A stretch of DNA of 64,000 bases from Chitinophaga caeni (GTDB lineage: Bacteria; Bacteroidota; Bacteroidia; Chitinophagales; Chitinophagaceae), in the NCBI RefSeq assembly GCF_002557795.1, contig NZ_CP023777.1, forward strand, positions 248,001 to 312,000. The letters are read 5' to 3'. The notes below the pieces were generated by a model. The model saw only the letters and a list, made by a program, of their open reading frames with translations, searched no databases and was not told the DNA's origin. Below are positions 28,330 to 36,421 of this stretch, in pieces. Within the stretch, counting starts at the first letter, position 1; each line of letters begins with the position of its first letter. Position numbers and translations under genes: made by a program.

Positions 28330-28662
28330 CATTATTGTCCGACTAAATTTTAACCGGAGAGCAATTTGATCCCTCAATAGTTCGATTCAATGTTCATCTG
28401 CTCGTTTCTTGTACTTTTTTGCTTGCCCAAAAAAGGTACCAAAAAAGGGCACAAATTGGCCATTACGGCCACCAATTTGATCGCTCGATCTGGCCTTTCT
28501 ACTACTGTATGGCCAAGCTTCCCTTCTCTATCAACGGTGCGAAGTTCCATGGTTCTCTTAGCGGGAGGTACCCCGGATTTTGAATGTATCATCCTTCGCT
28601 TGTATCCTTGACAAGGTAAGGAATTCAAGTACCTTTAAAGTATTTTTAGTCGGACAATAATG
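28330..28662 (+). mobile_element. MITE-like element, copy 2 (333 bp)
   Basis: Inverted ends CATTATTGTCCGACTAAA at both borders, flanked by a perfect 9-bp target duplication TTAATATAT (28321-28329 and 28663-28671). Internal features shared with the other copies are the sequence TTGCTTGCCCAAAAAA, a hairpin AAATTGGCC/GGCCACCAATTT, and GATCGCTCGATC. No transposase. It lies between the alcohol dehydrogenase start and a decayed receptor gene. Confidence 0.92.
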
Positions 28663-28758
28663 TTAATATATGAATCAAGAATCTAAATTAAGTTACGAAA
28701 CCTATCCTTTTTTACGATTAATAAGCTAGAACAGTCCGAAATTTTAATGGTTTATTAA

Positions 28759-29065
28759 CCCGGTACAAATTATCCGTTGATAGAAAACAGATATAAGCAG
28801 GGAATAGTTGTACGTGGGCACTCAATTTGTAAACAAGTTGCGATGCACATTGACACCGTTAATTTTTCTGCATTGCGTAAATGGCGGCACTTTCATCCTA
28901 CCGGAGTATACATTGATCGATGCGGGCATATATTACCAATTCAGAAAAGCCAGGTTTACTTTGAAGGGAAACAATTTGGGCAGCCGTAAATATTGGACAG
29001 GTTATTCTACGGCAAATCCACAAATGCTACGACAAATTTTGGGTAGTGTAAGTTTCAATTTCTAG
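28759..29065 (+). pseudogene. C-terminal remnant of a TonB-dependent receptor
   Basis: The last 50 or so codons read YTLIDAGIYYQFRKARFTLKG, then NNLGSRKYW and LRQILGSVSFNF before the stop, which is the final-strand pattern of siderophore-type TonB receptors. Upstream, the likely continuation NRYKQGIVVR lies in another frame and joins YVGTQFVNK only by a frameshift near 28808. A stop interrupts that frame at 28756. No plug or signal peptide is present. The fragment starts 96 bp after the MITE-like copy 2, so most of the gene has been lost, possibly in an event linked to the element. Confidence 0.75.
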
Positions 29066-29088
29066 GTACCCTTATATGGTTTTAAAAA

Positions 29089-29121
29089 GAAGATGGTCCC
29101 GTTTATGGCGGGACCAATCTT
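29089..29121. terminator. Bidirectional terminator
   Basis: AAGAT and GGTCCCG pair with CGGGACC and ATCTT around TTTATGG, with one bulged A. On the minus strand a C/T-rich tail (CTTTTT within TTCTTTTTAAAA) follows, so it serves the DUF4907 gene. On the plus strand it closes the receptor remnant. Confidence 0.75.
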
Positions 29122-29143
29122 TTAGGAATATATCAAATAGGGC

Positions 29144-29503
29144 TCAATAATTCAACATTGTACTATCCTTCTTATTACTTCCGGCTTGTTTATCTTGCCG
29201 GAGTTTCATGACGATTACACTGGCTACGGAACGGGCTTCTTCCGAGGTGGCGAAGCCGGTAGAATCCGATTTTCCCGGCATGCTAACCTGGTGAATCAAG
29301 ATTTTATTATGTTCCATAATGTCATATCCATAAGTACCATTTTCATTCTTAAACACTTCAACATTAAAATAGGCAGGGAGCTGCGCCTTTAACCCAAGCG
29401 TCGTGTCAACAGTACGAACAGGAGAACGAGTTGATGTTTGATTACAGGCCAACGAAACAATAATATACCCCATGCCAAAGAAAGTTTTCGTAAAATACTT
29501 CAT
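29144..29503 (-). CDS. DUF4907-like small lipoprotein
   Basis: A 119-residue exported protein. The N-terminus MKYFTKTFFGMGYIIVSLAC ends in a lipobox cysteine near residue 20. The body (about 48-105) has NENGTYGYDIMEHNKILIHQ and FATSEEARSVASVIVMKLRQ, the pattern of the DUF4907 family of Bacteroidota: a Gly-Tyr strand, a lysine and glutamine strand, then a helix with regularly placed alanine and valine. No function is established for that family. It faces a decayed TonB-receptor end and lies downstream of a LuxR-type regulator on the same strand. Confidence 0.7.
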   Translation of the reverse strand: MKYFTKTFFGMGYIIVSLACNQTSTRSPVRTVDTTLGLKAQLPAYFNVEVFKNENGTYGYDIMEHNKILIHQVSMPGKSDSTGFATSEEARSVASVIVMKLRQDKQAGSNKKDSTMLNY

Positions 29504-29738
29504 TTATATAGGTTTAATCAACTACCAGCCCTCTTCAGATGGGTAGATAAATTGTAAGGCATCAAATACTGTCATGATCCTGTTGTGATTACCGTAAAAA
29601 TAGCCATATTCAATAGCTCATTGAATAGCTAAAAGTCACTATTTTATAGATGTTACACCAAGTATCCAGGGGTATTGTTGCCTGGTTCAAGAATATTTTG
29701 ACAGGCCAGTTTGAGAAGCTAAGCGGTTCATTAACCTT

Positions 29739-30521
29739 TTATAGCCATCCTTGGCGGATAGCGTATTTTATTACATCGGCTACATTCCTACTATTTGTTT
29801 TTTGCATGATATGTTGGCGATGGTTATTGACCGTATAAACACTGATAAACAATTTTTTGGCAATCTCCGCGCTACTCAGTCCTTCGCAGATACATTTCAC
29901 AATTTCCACTTCCCGGGTAGAGAGCAGCCCATCTTCGGGACGGGCATAATAGACATTGGAAATTACCGGCTCCCCCAGGCCATTTTCCGTAATGGGCTCA
30001 ACGGTATGCGTTACCCTGCCATCCATCCGCAGGGAGCTGATATCGGTGATACATCCCATGGTTGCTAAAGGTTCCCCTGTTTCCGCAGACTGCAAAAAAA
30101 CCGATTGCTGCAAAATATTCCTGAAACCACCGAACCTGGTCCTGATGCGGTAATTACAAGTAAAAAGGTAATTTCCATGCTGCTGGGTGGGGATTTCTTG
30201 CAGGAATTTCAGATTAGTAGAATGCACTTTATCGCTGAAAATTTTAGCATCTTCATTGTGCCAAATCTGGGTTGTAAAATCAAGCCCGCCTTCCAGGAAG
30301 CTTTGGGAGCGGTAACCGCTTACCGATTCCATGCCCTGGCTGGCCGCGATATATTTGCTTTTCGTATAATCCAGGATGTATGTGCCGGGAAAATGATGCT
30401 TGGGCATTCTCAAGGACTTCAAGAGGGGAACGGTCGGGGCATCTAAAAACTGGGTTAAGTTACTAGTCTCATGATGCTGTACCATGCTCAAAAACTCTTG
30501 ATAGCTCTTTGGAGAGGCCAT
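29739..30521 (-). CDS. PAS-LuxR transcriptional regulator
   Basis: A 260-residue regulator. The N-terminal part (about 45-165) has a PAS-like fold with PGTYILDYTKSKYIAASQGM and a later strand pattern ending in MGCITDIS. The C-terminus (about 195-260) is a LuxR-type helix-turn-helix: LSTREVEIVKCICEGLSSAEIA and LFISVYTVNNHRQHIMQKTN. There is no receiver aspartate pattern, so it probably senses a small ligand or redox signal rather than phosphorylation. Close relatives in Bacteroidota are stand-alone regulators. Targets unknown; the DUF4907 gene downstream and the secreted-protein gene divergent from it are the nearest candidates. Confidence 0.85.
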   Translation of the reverse strand: MASPKSYQEFLSMVQHHETSNLTQFLDAPTVPLLKSLRMPKHHFPGTYILDYTKSKYIAASQGMESVSGYRSQSFLEGGLDFTTQIWHNEDAKIFSDKVHSTNLKFLQEIPTQQHGNYLFTCNYRIRTRFGGFRNILQQSVFLQSAETGEPLATMGCITDISSLRMDGRVTHTVEPITENGLGEPVISNVYYARPEDGLLSTREVEIVKCICEGLSSAEIAKKLFISVYTVNNHRQHIMQKTNSRNVADVIKYAIRQGWL

Positions 30522-30742
30522 TTGTTCAGTATATCTATTAACGGTTTCGGTTAATTTTCAATCTTATACAACATTACAATTGATTGAATCGTTTAACTAA
30601 GTTACGAAATACATCTCACAATGTATATTCAAGCAACTGAAACTATCATGGCACTTTCTTTGTTACCACATTCCAGGAGGCCCTGTACCGTGCAGATCAG
30701 CCCTACAATAATGAATTAAAATTAATATAAATATTTTCATAC

Positions 30743-31831
30743 ATGAAAAGGATTTTATTTATCATTTTCGCCTTGTTACCGCTCTATTCCTTAGCCCAAA
30801 AACTTGATACCAAGGTTGCCGACGCATTTTCCGAACGGATTGCTTACTATTACCCGGTTAAGAATGATGCTATCATGATATTCATCAACGAACAGATGGC
30901 GCGGAGCGGCGCCGGCGGGTTAGATATGGATAAAACCATGACGGATTTGAAAAGTGATGCCACCGCTATGGATGCAGCCCTCAAATACCTTTACCAGTAT
31001 AGCGACTGTAACCGCCAAACTTTGATCGCCAATTTACGCGCCATGCAATTGCCAAACAACAGTGTTTACACCCTGGCCACCTACGTGGAAAAGAAATACA
31101 AGGATGATTCCAAGGCATTGCTCGATGAAAAGGAAGAATTGCTTAAATCGGGAGTGCTAACCAATACCAATGCCGCCAAAGAACCGGAAGCGCCGCGTAC
31201 AGCAGCCGTTCCGGTAGATGTACCTGCCACCACGACACCCGTAGCTAAAAATAAGGATAGCATCGACACCAAGCCGGTAATGCAAGCAGAAACTTATGAC
31301 TTGGACGATAAAACGGATTGGAACCTCGGCAATGTTTTTAAATTAAATTCTGCCAGGGATCTCGTTGCGAAATACGGGAAAGAAAACATCGTATTAAGGG
31401 ATGCTTACGATTTATCCGGCAACTTCATTGGCCAAGCTTATGTCGTTTTCCCGGATACGAACAATGAACTTGAAATGTTGTTCGACAATGATTCCAGTAA
31501 AACGGTGATCTTCTCACAAGTACGTTCCAAGTGGAAAACGCCTTTCAGTATCCGCGTAGGCGATCCGCTTTCAAAGCTGGTGAAAATGAATGGCCGCGAT
31601 TTCAAGTTCAACGGCTTCGATTGGCAAGACGGCGGTATCGTGTATAGCTGGGAAGGTGGTAACCTCGATCATAAAGGCATCAAAATATTATTAAAAGCAA
31701 ACAATAGCGGGGATACAAAATTGTATAATAAAGTTTCCGGTGGTCAGAAAGTGAGCAGCGATCATTCTGCATTGAAAGGTTTGGATGTCGTAATCGACAA
31801 AATTGCATTTCATACGGGCGGCAATGAATAA
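30743..31831 (+). CDS. Secreted protein of unknown function
   Basis: A 362-residue exported protein with a clear signal peptide (MKRILFIIFALLPLYSLAQK). An N-terminal helical region (about 20-135) is joined to a C-terminal beta-rich domain (about 185-355) by a linker rich in alanine, proline and threonine (145-170). The C-terminal domain has GKENIVLRDAYDLSGNF, FPDTNNELEMLFDND and IRVGDPLSKLVKMNGRDF, followed by FDWQDGGIVYSWEGG. I do not recognise a named family, although the last part looks like a conserved globular domain that compares a stored pattern with aromatic Gly-Gly turns. It is monocistronic, with a strong terminator, and divergent from the LuxR-type regulator. Confidence 0.75.
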   Translation: MKRILFIIFALLPLYSLAQKLDTKVADAFSERIAYYYPVKNDAIMIFINEQMARSGAGGLDMDKTMTDLKSDATAMDAALKYLYQYSDCNRQTLIANLRAMQLPNNSVYTLATYVEKKYKDDSKALLDEKEELLKSGVLTNTNAAKEPEAPRTAAVPVDVPATTTPVAKNKDSIDTKPVMQAETYDLDDKTDWNLGNVFKLNSARDLVAKYGKENIVLRDAYDLSGNFIGQAYVVFPDTNNELEMLFDNDSSKTVIFSQVRSKWKTPFSIRVGDPLSKLVKMNGRDFKFNGFDWQDGGIVYSWEGGNLDHKGIKILLKANNSGDTKLYNKVSGGQKVSSDHSALKGLDVVIDKIAFHTGGNE

Positions 31832-31854
31832 CACCTAATACATTCTCCAATATA

Positions 31855-31899
31855 AAGGTTCAGCACCGGGATAAGCCCCCAGGTGCTGAACCTTTTTTT
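31855..31899 (+). terminator. Intrinsic terminator
   Basis: Perfect 13-bp stem AAGGTTCAGCACC with its complement (31882-31894), followed by a run of six T. It closes the secreted-protein gene. Confidence 0.9.
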
Positions 31900-32026
31900 A
31901 GCTCACCTACCAGCCAGCAAATCAAAAGTGTTATAATTTCCCTTCGTCCCATTCTTAGCTATTCTATAGATATCTACCTGTACATCATTTGAAAGCAGTG
32001 AACCCGGGGTAATGCGTCCATTTCGA

Positions 32027-35000
32027 CTATTGGAATGAAATATACTTCTTCTCCGCGGTAATAATTTGGTTAAAGAAATCTTCCATCTCTTTAACCGAGG
32101 AGGCAGGTAATTGTTGCGAACAATCGGTATAAAACTCCCGTTCAATTCTTAACTTATTATCAGACAGCTTTTGGTATACCAACTTGTAAGTCATGTTTTT
32201 AAATTGACCGCTAAAACCGCTGGGTACCTGCTGAAATGTTTTCCCTTCGGGTAATTCAATATTTACCACTGTTTTATAGATATCGGAACTTTCGTACCAG
32301 CAATACTCAAATGGATACTGCCTTTCTTCATCTTTAAAAATATTGATGGAAACCGGGACATCGATAAAATTCGGCTTGATCATGCTGAAATCGCCCACGT
32401 TAATGATTTCATTCTTCACCTTAAACTGCAATTTCATTGATACCGTATCGGCAAGGTTATCCAGGTTCTTGAATGAATAATCTTGTATACTGTATTGATT
32501 CTTAAATGCACCGGAGAGCAAGCTTTGTAATTCATTCTTGACCTCGTCATCGGTATGATGGTAATACCTCGCCCTCCTACCGGAAGCGAAAGTGCCATTC
32601 GCTTTGGATTCGGTATTCACGATTATATCATTGTCCTCCACTTTAATATCAATCATACGAACCAGCGCCAACTTTTCCTTCTTTTCTGTATCCAAGTGTT
32701 CGATCGTTCCCCCCGGTTTGTAAGTATAAGGTATATTGAGAATTTGCGCCTGCGACATAGAACTGTTCTTAGCATTAAATGGCAGGTAATTATCTGTCAA
32801 CTCAAGGTAATGTTCCGTACCACCAGCTTTATAACGGATAATACAATGGTTAAAGTCCATGCTGGGCAACTGGATCGTGTTGAGACCATTATCCCTTGTA
32901 TTGATTAAAACCAGGTTGGCATCTAAACCCGCCTTGCGAGCTAAAGCCAGGAACAAGGTGGAAACATCCTTACAATCGCCCAATTTTGTTTGCAAGGTAG
33001 TACTAGCGCGCTGGGGCACATAAGCGCTTTGCCTGAAAGAAACGGAGCTGTACGCGATGTTTTCTTCAATATAATTGTATATTTTACGCGCGATATCCAG
33101 CTCTTTTAAGCCCTTGACACCCTTGGGGAAAATCTTATCGTATGCAGCGCTCAATTCATAATCATCGCGGCTTTGCATCTTGGTAATATCGCTATACCAT
33201 TCGGCTATATCTCCCCAACTACCTACGGTAGAAACATGTAATACTTTTCCTACATCCGCTAAATCGGGCATGTAATATTCATCCTTCACAGGCTCCAGGT
33301 TATACATATCCCAACTATAGTATTCAAAATCTTCAATTTTTTTACGCTTCGGTTTCAAATTAGGTTCATTGAAGAAGTTAAATTGTAGCTTCTTACCGTT
33401 CGCTACCAACATATTATAATGTACTTCTTTAACAGGGATGAACGAGTTGAAATAGTATTTATCCCAAAACTCCTTACCGATCCTGCCGGAGCCGTAATGT
33501 TTAATTTTATAAGTATAATATATGGCATCCCCCGGTTCTATTTTCGTAAACACGATTTCATTCCCCGAACTTTCTGCCGGCACCCTCGATCCGCTGGGTT
33601 TCACCACTTCCGATTTCAATATTTGAACATCCTGGTAATACGTATTATAGGGAATAGAAAGTTCTTTCCAATTATCCACACCGTTCTTATTATTGATCCT
33701 AACGATTACCTGGATCACCTCCTCGCAGCCGCCTTCATTGTATAAGACAACATCTTTCCCTTTATAAATAAAATAAGAGGCGTATGAAGAGTCGAACACT
33801 TTTTTGTTATCCTCTTCTATCTTTTTGTATGGATCCGCGGTAGGGAAATAATTCAGGATGTTCGGTTTATTTTCCAGTTCGCGTATCCGGGAACGGCATT
33901 CGTAATCGATCGGGTTATAGGTCAAGGCTTTTTTGAAATAATCCAATGCCTTTTTCTTGTCGTTTTTCTGTACATAACAATTAGCAATATCAGATGATAT
34001 GACACTGCTATACGGGCTGATTCCTTGCGTAATTTGCAGGTAATGGATCGCTGAATCGTATTGCTGCGTATTAAAGAAATGGCGGATCAGATCGTTATAA
34101 GAAGCCGGAGCGTAGGGGGCGACGGTAATATATTTATTCAAGGTAGCAATACCCTTGTCTTCTTCATTCTTATCAAAATAATCTTTGGCCAGCGCATCAA
34201 CTATTGTCAAATTAAAATTATCCTGTAAAAACTCCTCCATCACTTTCCTGTAATTTACGGGATCGGATAGCAACTTTTGGTATAATATTGCCATCATGTT
34301 AACAATTTCGAACCTGTCCTTCTCCTTTTTATACACCTCTTTGGCTATCGTGATAACACTATCGATTTTTCCTTGATAAGCCATAATCCCGGCCTTTCTT
34401 AACTCGGTAATCATGGTAGGCCCGGTGATAGCTTCAAGTTTATTGACGATAGCCATGGCTTCATCGTACCGTTGTTCTTTTTGCAAGCGATCTAATTCAT
34501 TCGAGAGTACATAAAAATTTTCCGGATCTAATAACTTCACCTGTTCTACCAACTCGTTAATTTGAGTGCTTTCATATTCGGCATTCAAACATTTGGCATA
34601 TTCGTTAACGATAAAAGCAGACTTTGGATATTCCGTATAGATGGGAGCTACAACTTCCTTTGCTTTATCGTAAAAATGATTCCTTAAATATACCTTACTC
34701 AAGAGTAATGCATTCGCGGGATCATCCGGATCATTTTTTATTTTTTCCAAGAAGTACTTTTCTGCGAAACCGGGTAGTAATTCAACCTTTGCCGTACTTT
34801 TATCCACCTGGTATTCATGGTAAGCCGGCGTAACTTCTAGCCCGGGTATAGCCTTGAAATCGGTATCCGTAAGCCGTACTATAAAATTGGGTGAACTTAC
34901 CGTGCTAGTAAAACCAAATTGGACTAAAACCCTGTTATATCCTTTCTTTAGATGCGCTTTCATCATGTAAGCGTCCAATTCCGTAACCCTAGCTTCAGGA

Positions 35001-35788
35001 TCAGCGAACAGCAACTTATCATTCAACCATAATTTGAAGGCACAGTTGCCTCCTAGGTTAATCAATACATCCTGTTCCATTTCCGACTGGATAAACGTTT
35101 GTGCGTATCCAACAGCAGTAGTTGGAGTCACAAATGGAGCAACCATTACCCAACCTTGTCCCGTATTTATCGTAGGCACGAACCAATTCACCAAGTTATT
35201 ATTACTTGATATAAATCCTTCTTTCGATACCGGGGTTGAAATGGGGGGATATTCCTTATAAAATCCGCTACCACTTACATTATCGAAAGGCCCTACGAAC
35301 TCCCAATCTTCAACAGCCCCCATATTCTTGAAGGACTTCTTATTCTGCTCAATTTGATAGCTCACCGCGTAATGGAATCCGAGGAAGTAATTACCGGCAG
35401 CTTTCATCGAACCATTAAAACGATCATCGTTTTGTAAACTTTGTAAGGCCTCCAATTGAATGCCCTTCTTTTTGCCATGTTGACCGAAGAATGCTTCATA
35501 AAACCATAAGCCGTAAGTATAGGGAGCTGGGTTTTGCATTTCCCGGATCGGGCTTTTCCCGTATTTTTCAAGGTAATCTATGCCCTCGTAAGATTCCAGG
35601 CATACCAGCATGGCCAATGCATTATCGGCATGATCTTTTGACTTGAAGGCTTTGTGAAATAATGCTATCGCTTCTTTCTTTTCATTTTTCAGAAGAGCCT
35701 GCCAGGCTTTATCATAATCCCCGGCAAACATGCGGATGGGCAACATCAATAGGAATGCTGCGGCTACAACACAGATGTACTTTTTCAT
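32027..35788 (-). CDS. Large secreted TPR-DUF3857-transglutaminase-like protein
   Basis: A 1253-residue exported protein with a signal peptide (MKKYICVVAAAFLLMLPIRM). Residues of about 330-660 carry tetratricopeptide repeats such as SSDIANCYVQKNDKKKALDYFKK. A DUF3857 domain follows (about 680-830), then a transglutaminase-like core with an intact triad: C939 in GDCKD, H981 in DFNHCI and D999 in ELTDN. The C-terminal part is beta-rich. Proteins of this build are frequent in Bacteroidota, are predicted periplasmic or surface-exposed, and remain uncharacterised; cross-linking, proteolysis or peptide binding are all possible. A MITE-like element begins 37 bp upstream of the start codon. Confidence 0.88.
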   Translation of the reverse strand: MKKYICVVAAAFLLMLPIRMFAGDYDKAWQALLKNEKKEAIALFHKAFKSKDHADNALAMLVCLESYEGIDYLEKYGKSPIREMQNPAPYTYGLWFYEAFFGQHGKKKGIQLEALQSLQNDDRFNGSMKAAGNYFLGFHYAVSYQIEQNKKSFKNMGAVEDWEFVGPFDNVSGSGFYKEYPPISTPVSKEGFISSNNNLVNWFVPTINTGQGWVMVAPFVTPTTAVGYAQTFIQSEMEQDVLINLGGNCAFKLWLNDKLLFADPEARVTELDAYMMKAHLKKGYNRVLVQFGFTSTVSSPNFIVRLTDTDFKAIPGLEVTPAYHEYQVDKSTAKVELLPGFAEKYFLEKIKNDPDDPANALLLSKVYLRNHFYDKAKEVVAPIYTEYPKSAFIVNEYAKCLNAEYESTQINELVEQVKLLDPENFYVLSNELDRLQKEQRYDEAMAIVNKLEAITGPTMITELRKAGIMAYQGKIDSVITIAKEVYKKEKDRFEIVNMMAILYQKLLSDPVNYRKVMEEFLQDNFNLTIVDALAKDYFDKNEEDKGIATLNKYITVAPYAPASYNDLIRHFFNTQQYDSAIHYLQITQGISPYSSVISSDIANCYVQKNDKKKALDYFKKALTYNPIDYECRSRIRELENKPNILNYFPTADPYKKIEEDNKKVFDSSYASYFIYKGKDVVLYNEGGCEEVIQVIVRINNKNGVDNWKELSIPYNTYYQDVQILKSEVVKPSGSRVPAESSGNEIVFTKIEPGDAIYYTYKIKHYGSGRIGKEFWDKYYFNSFIPVKEVHYNMLVANGKKLQFNFFNEPNLKPKRKKIEDFEYYSWDMYNLEPVKDEYYMPDLADVGKVLHVSTVGSWGDIAEWYSDITKMQSRDDYELSAAYDKIFPKGVKGLKELDIARKIYNYIEENIAYSSVSFRQSAYVPQRASTTLQTKLGDCKDVSTLFLALARKAGLDANLVLINTRDNGLNTIQLPSMDFNHCIIRYKAGGTEHYLELTDNYLPFNAKNSSMSQAQILNIPYTYKPGGTIEHLDTEKKEKLALVRMIDIKVEDNDIIVNTESKANGTFASGRRARYYHHTDDEVKNELQSLLSGAFKNQYSIQDYSFKNLDNLADTVSMKLQFKVKNEIINVGDFSMIKPNFIDVPVSINIFKDEERQYPFEYCWYESSDIYKTVVNIELPEGKTFQQVPSGFSGQFKNMTYKLVYQKLSDNKLRIEREFYTDCSQQLPASSVKEMEDFFNQIITAEKKYISFQ

Positions 35789-35825
35789 ATAGTCGGTATA
35801 GGTTTATTAAATTATTATAAAAATA

Positions 35826-36152
35826 CATTATTGTCCGACTAAATTTTCGATAAAAAAAATAAAAGCACCCTCAAAAGTTCAATTCAATGTCCACCTGCTC
35901 ATTCCTTGTACTTTTTTGCTTGCCCAAAAAAATACCAAAAAAGGGCACAAATTGGCTATCACGGCCGCCAATTTGATCGCTCGATCCAGCTTTTGTACTA
36001 CTGTATAGCCAAGCTGCGGTTTGCTATCAACAGTGCGAAGTTCCACGGTCTCTTGGCAGGGGGCCGGATTTGGAATAGATCATCCTTCGCCTATATCCTT
36101 GAGCAGGTAAGGAATTCAAATAATTTAAAGCAATTTTAGCCGGACAACAATG
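35826..36152 (+). mobile_element. MITE-like element, copy 3 (327 bp)
   Basis: Left end CATTATTGTCCGACTAAA, right end the complement of CATTGTTGTCCGGCTAAA. A perfect 9-bp target duplication ATAAAAATA flanks it (35817-35825 and 36153-36161). It shares the central blocks of copies 1 and 2 but has diverged more at its left arm, where an A-rich run replaces the sequence after the terminal repeat. It fills the gap between the DUF3857-protein start and the xseB stop. Confidence 0.92.
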
Positions 36153-36184
36153 ATAAAAATATAAAAGAAATCCAATTGCACAAT

Positions 36185-36415
36185 TTAGATATCCTCGCCT
36201 TCATCGCCTGTTGACGGGGAATTTAGATCGCGCCGGATGATGGCATTCACTTCCTGTTCAGTAGCCCTTAACTTATCTTGGCAGAATTTCACCAGGAATG
36301 CGGCCCTTTTCACTTTGCTGGCCAGCTCGTCAACAGATATAGTTTCATTCGTGATGGCTGCTTCAATCTCTTTCAATTCATTATAGGCAGCTTCGTATGT
36401 CAATATTGCTTCCAT
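36185..36415 (-). CDS. xseB: Exodeoxyribonuclease VII small subunit
   Basis: A 76-residue helical protein with the XseB pattern: LTYEAAYNELKEIEAAITNE, SVDELASKVKRAAFLVKFCQ and DKLRATEQEVNAII. It begins 6 bp after xseA on the same strand. Several copies wrap the coiled-coil of the large subunit in the exonuclease VII complex, which degrades single-stranded DNA. An acidic tail (STGDEGEDI) ends the protein. Confidence 0.92.
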   Translation of the reverse strand: MEAILTYEAAYNELKEIEAAITNETISVDELASKVKRAAFLVKFCQDKLRATEQEVNAIIRRDLNSPSTGDEGEDI

Positions 36416-36421
36416 CGTAGA

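Noticed and set aside
29650..29838. Plus-strand ORF of 62 codons ending in a hydrophobic stretch
   Set aside because: Its second half is antisense to the helix-turn-helix end of the LuxR-type regulator, which explains the hydrophobic reading. No start signal or known pattern.
30640..30720. Codon-like tail reading FQEALYRADQPYNNEL upstream of the secreted-protein gene
   Set aside because: Looks like a protein end, but no start or upstream continuation exists (stop codons close by). Probably chance or a very small remnant.
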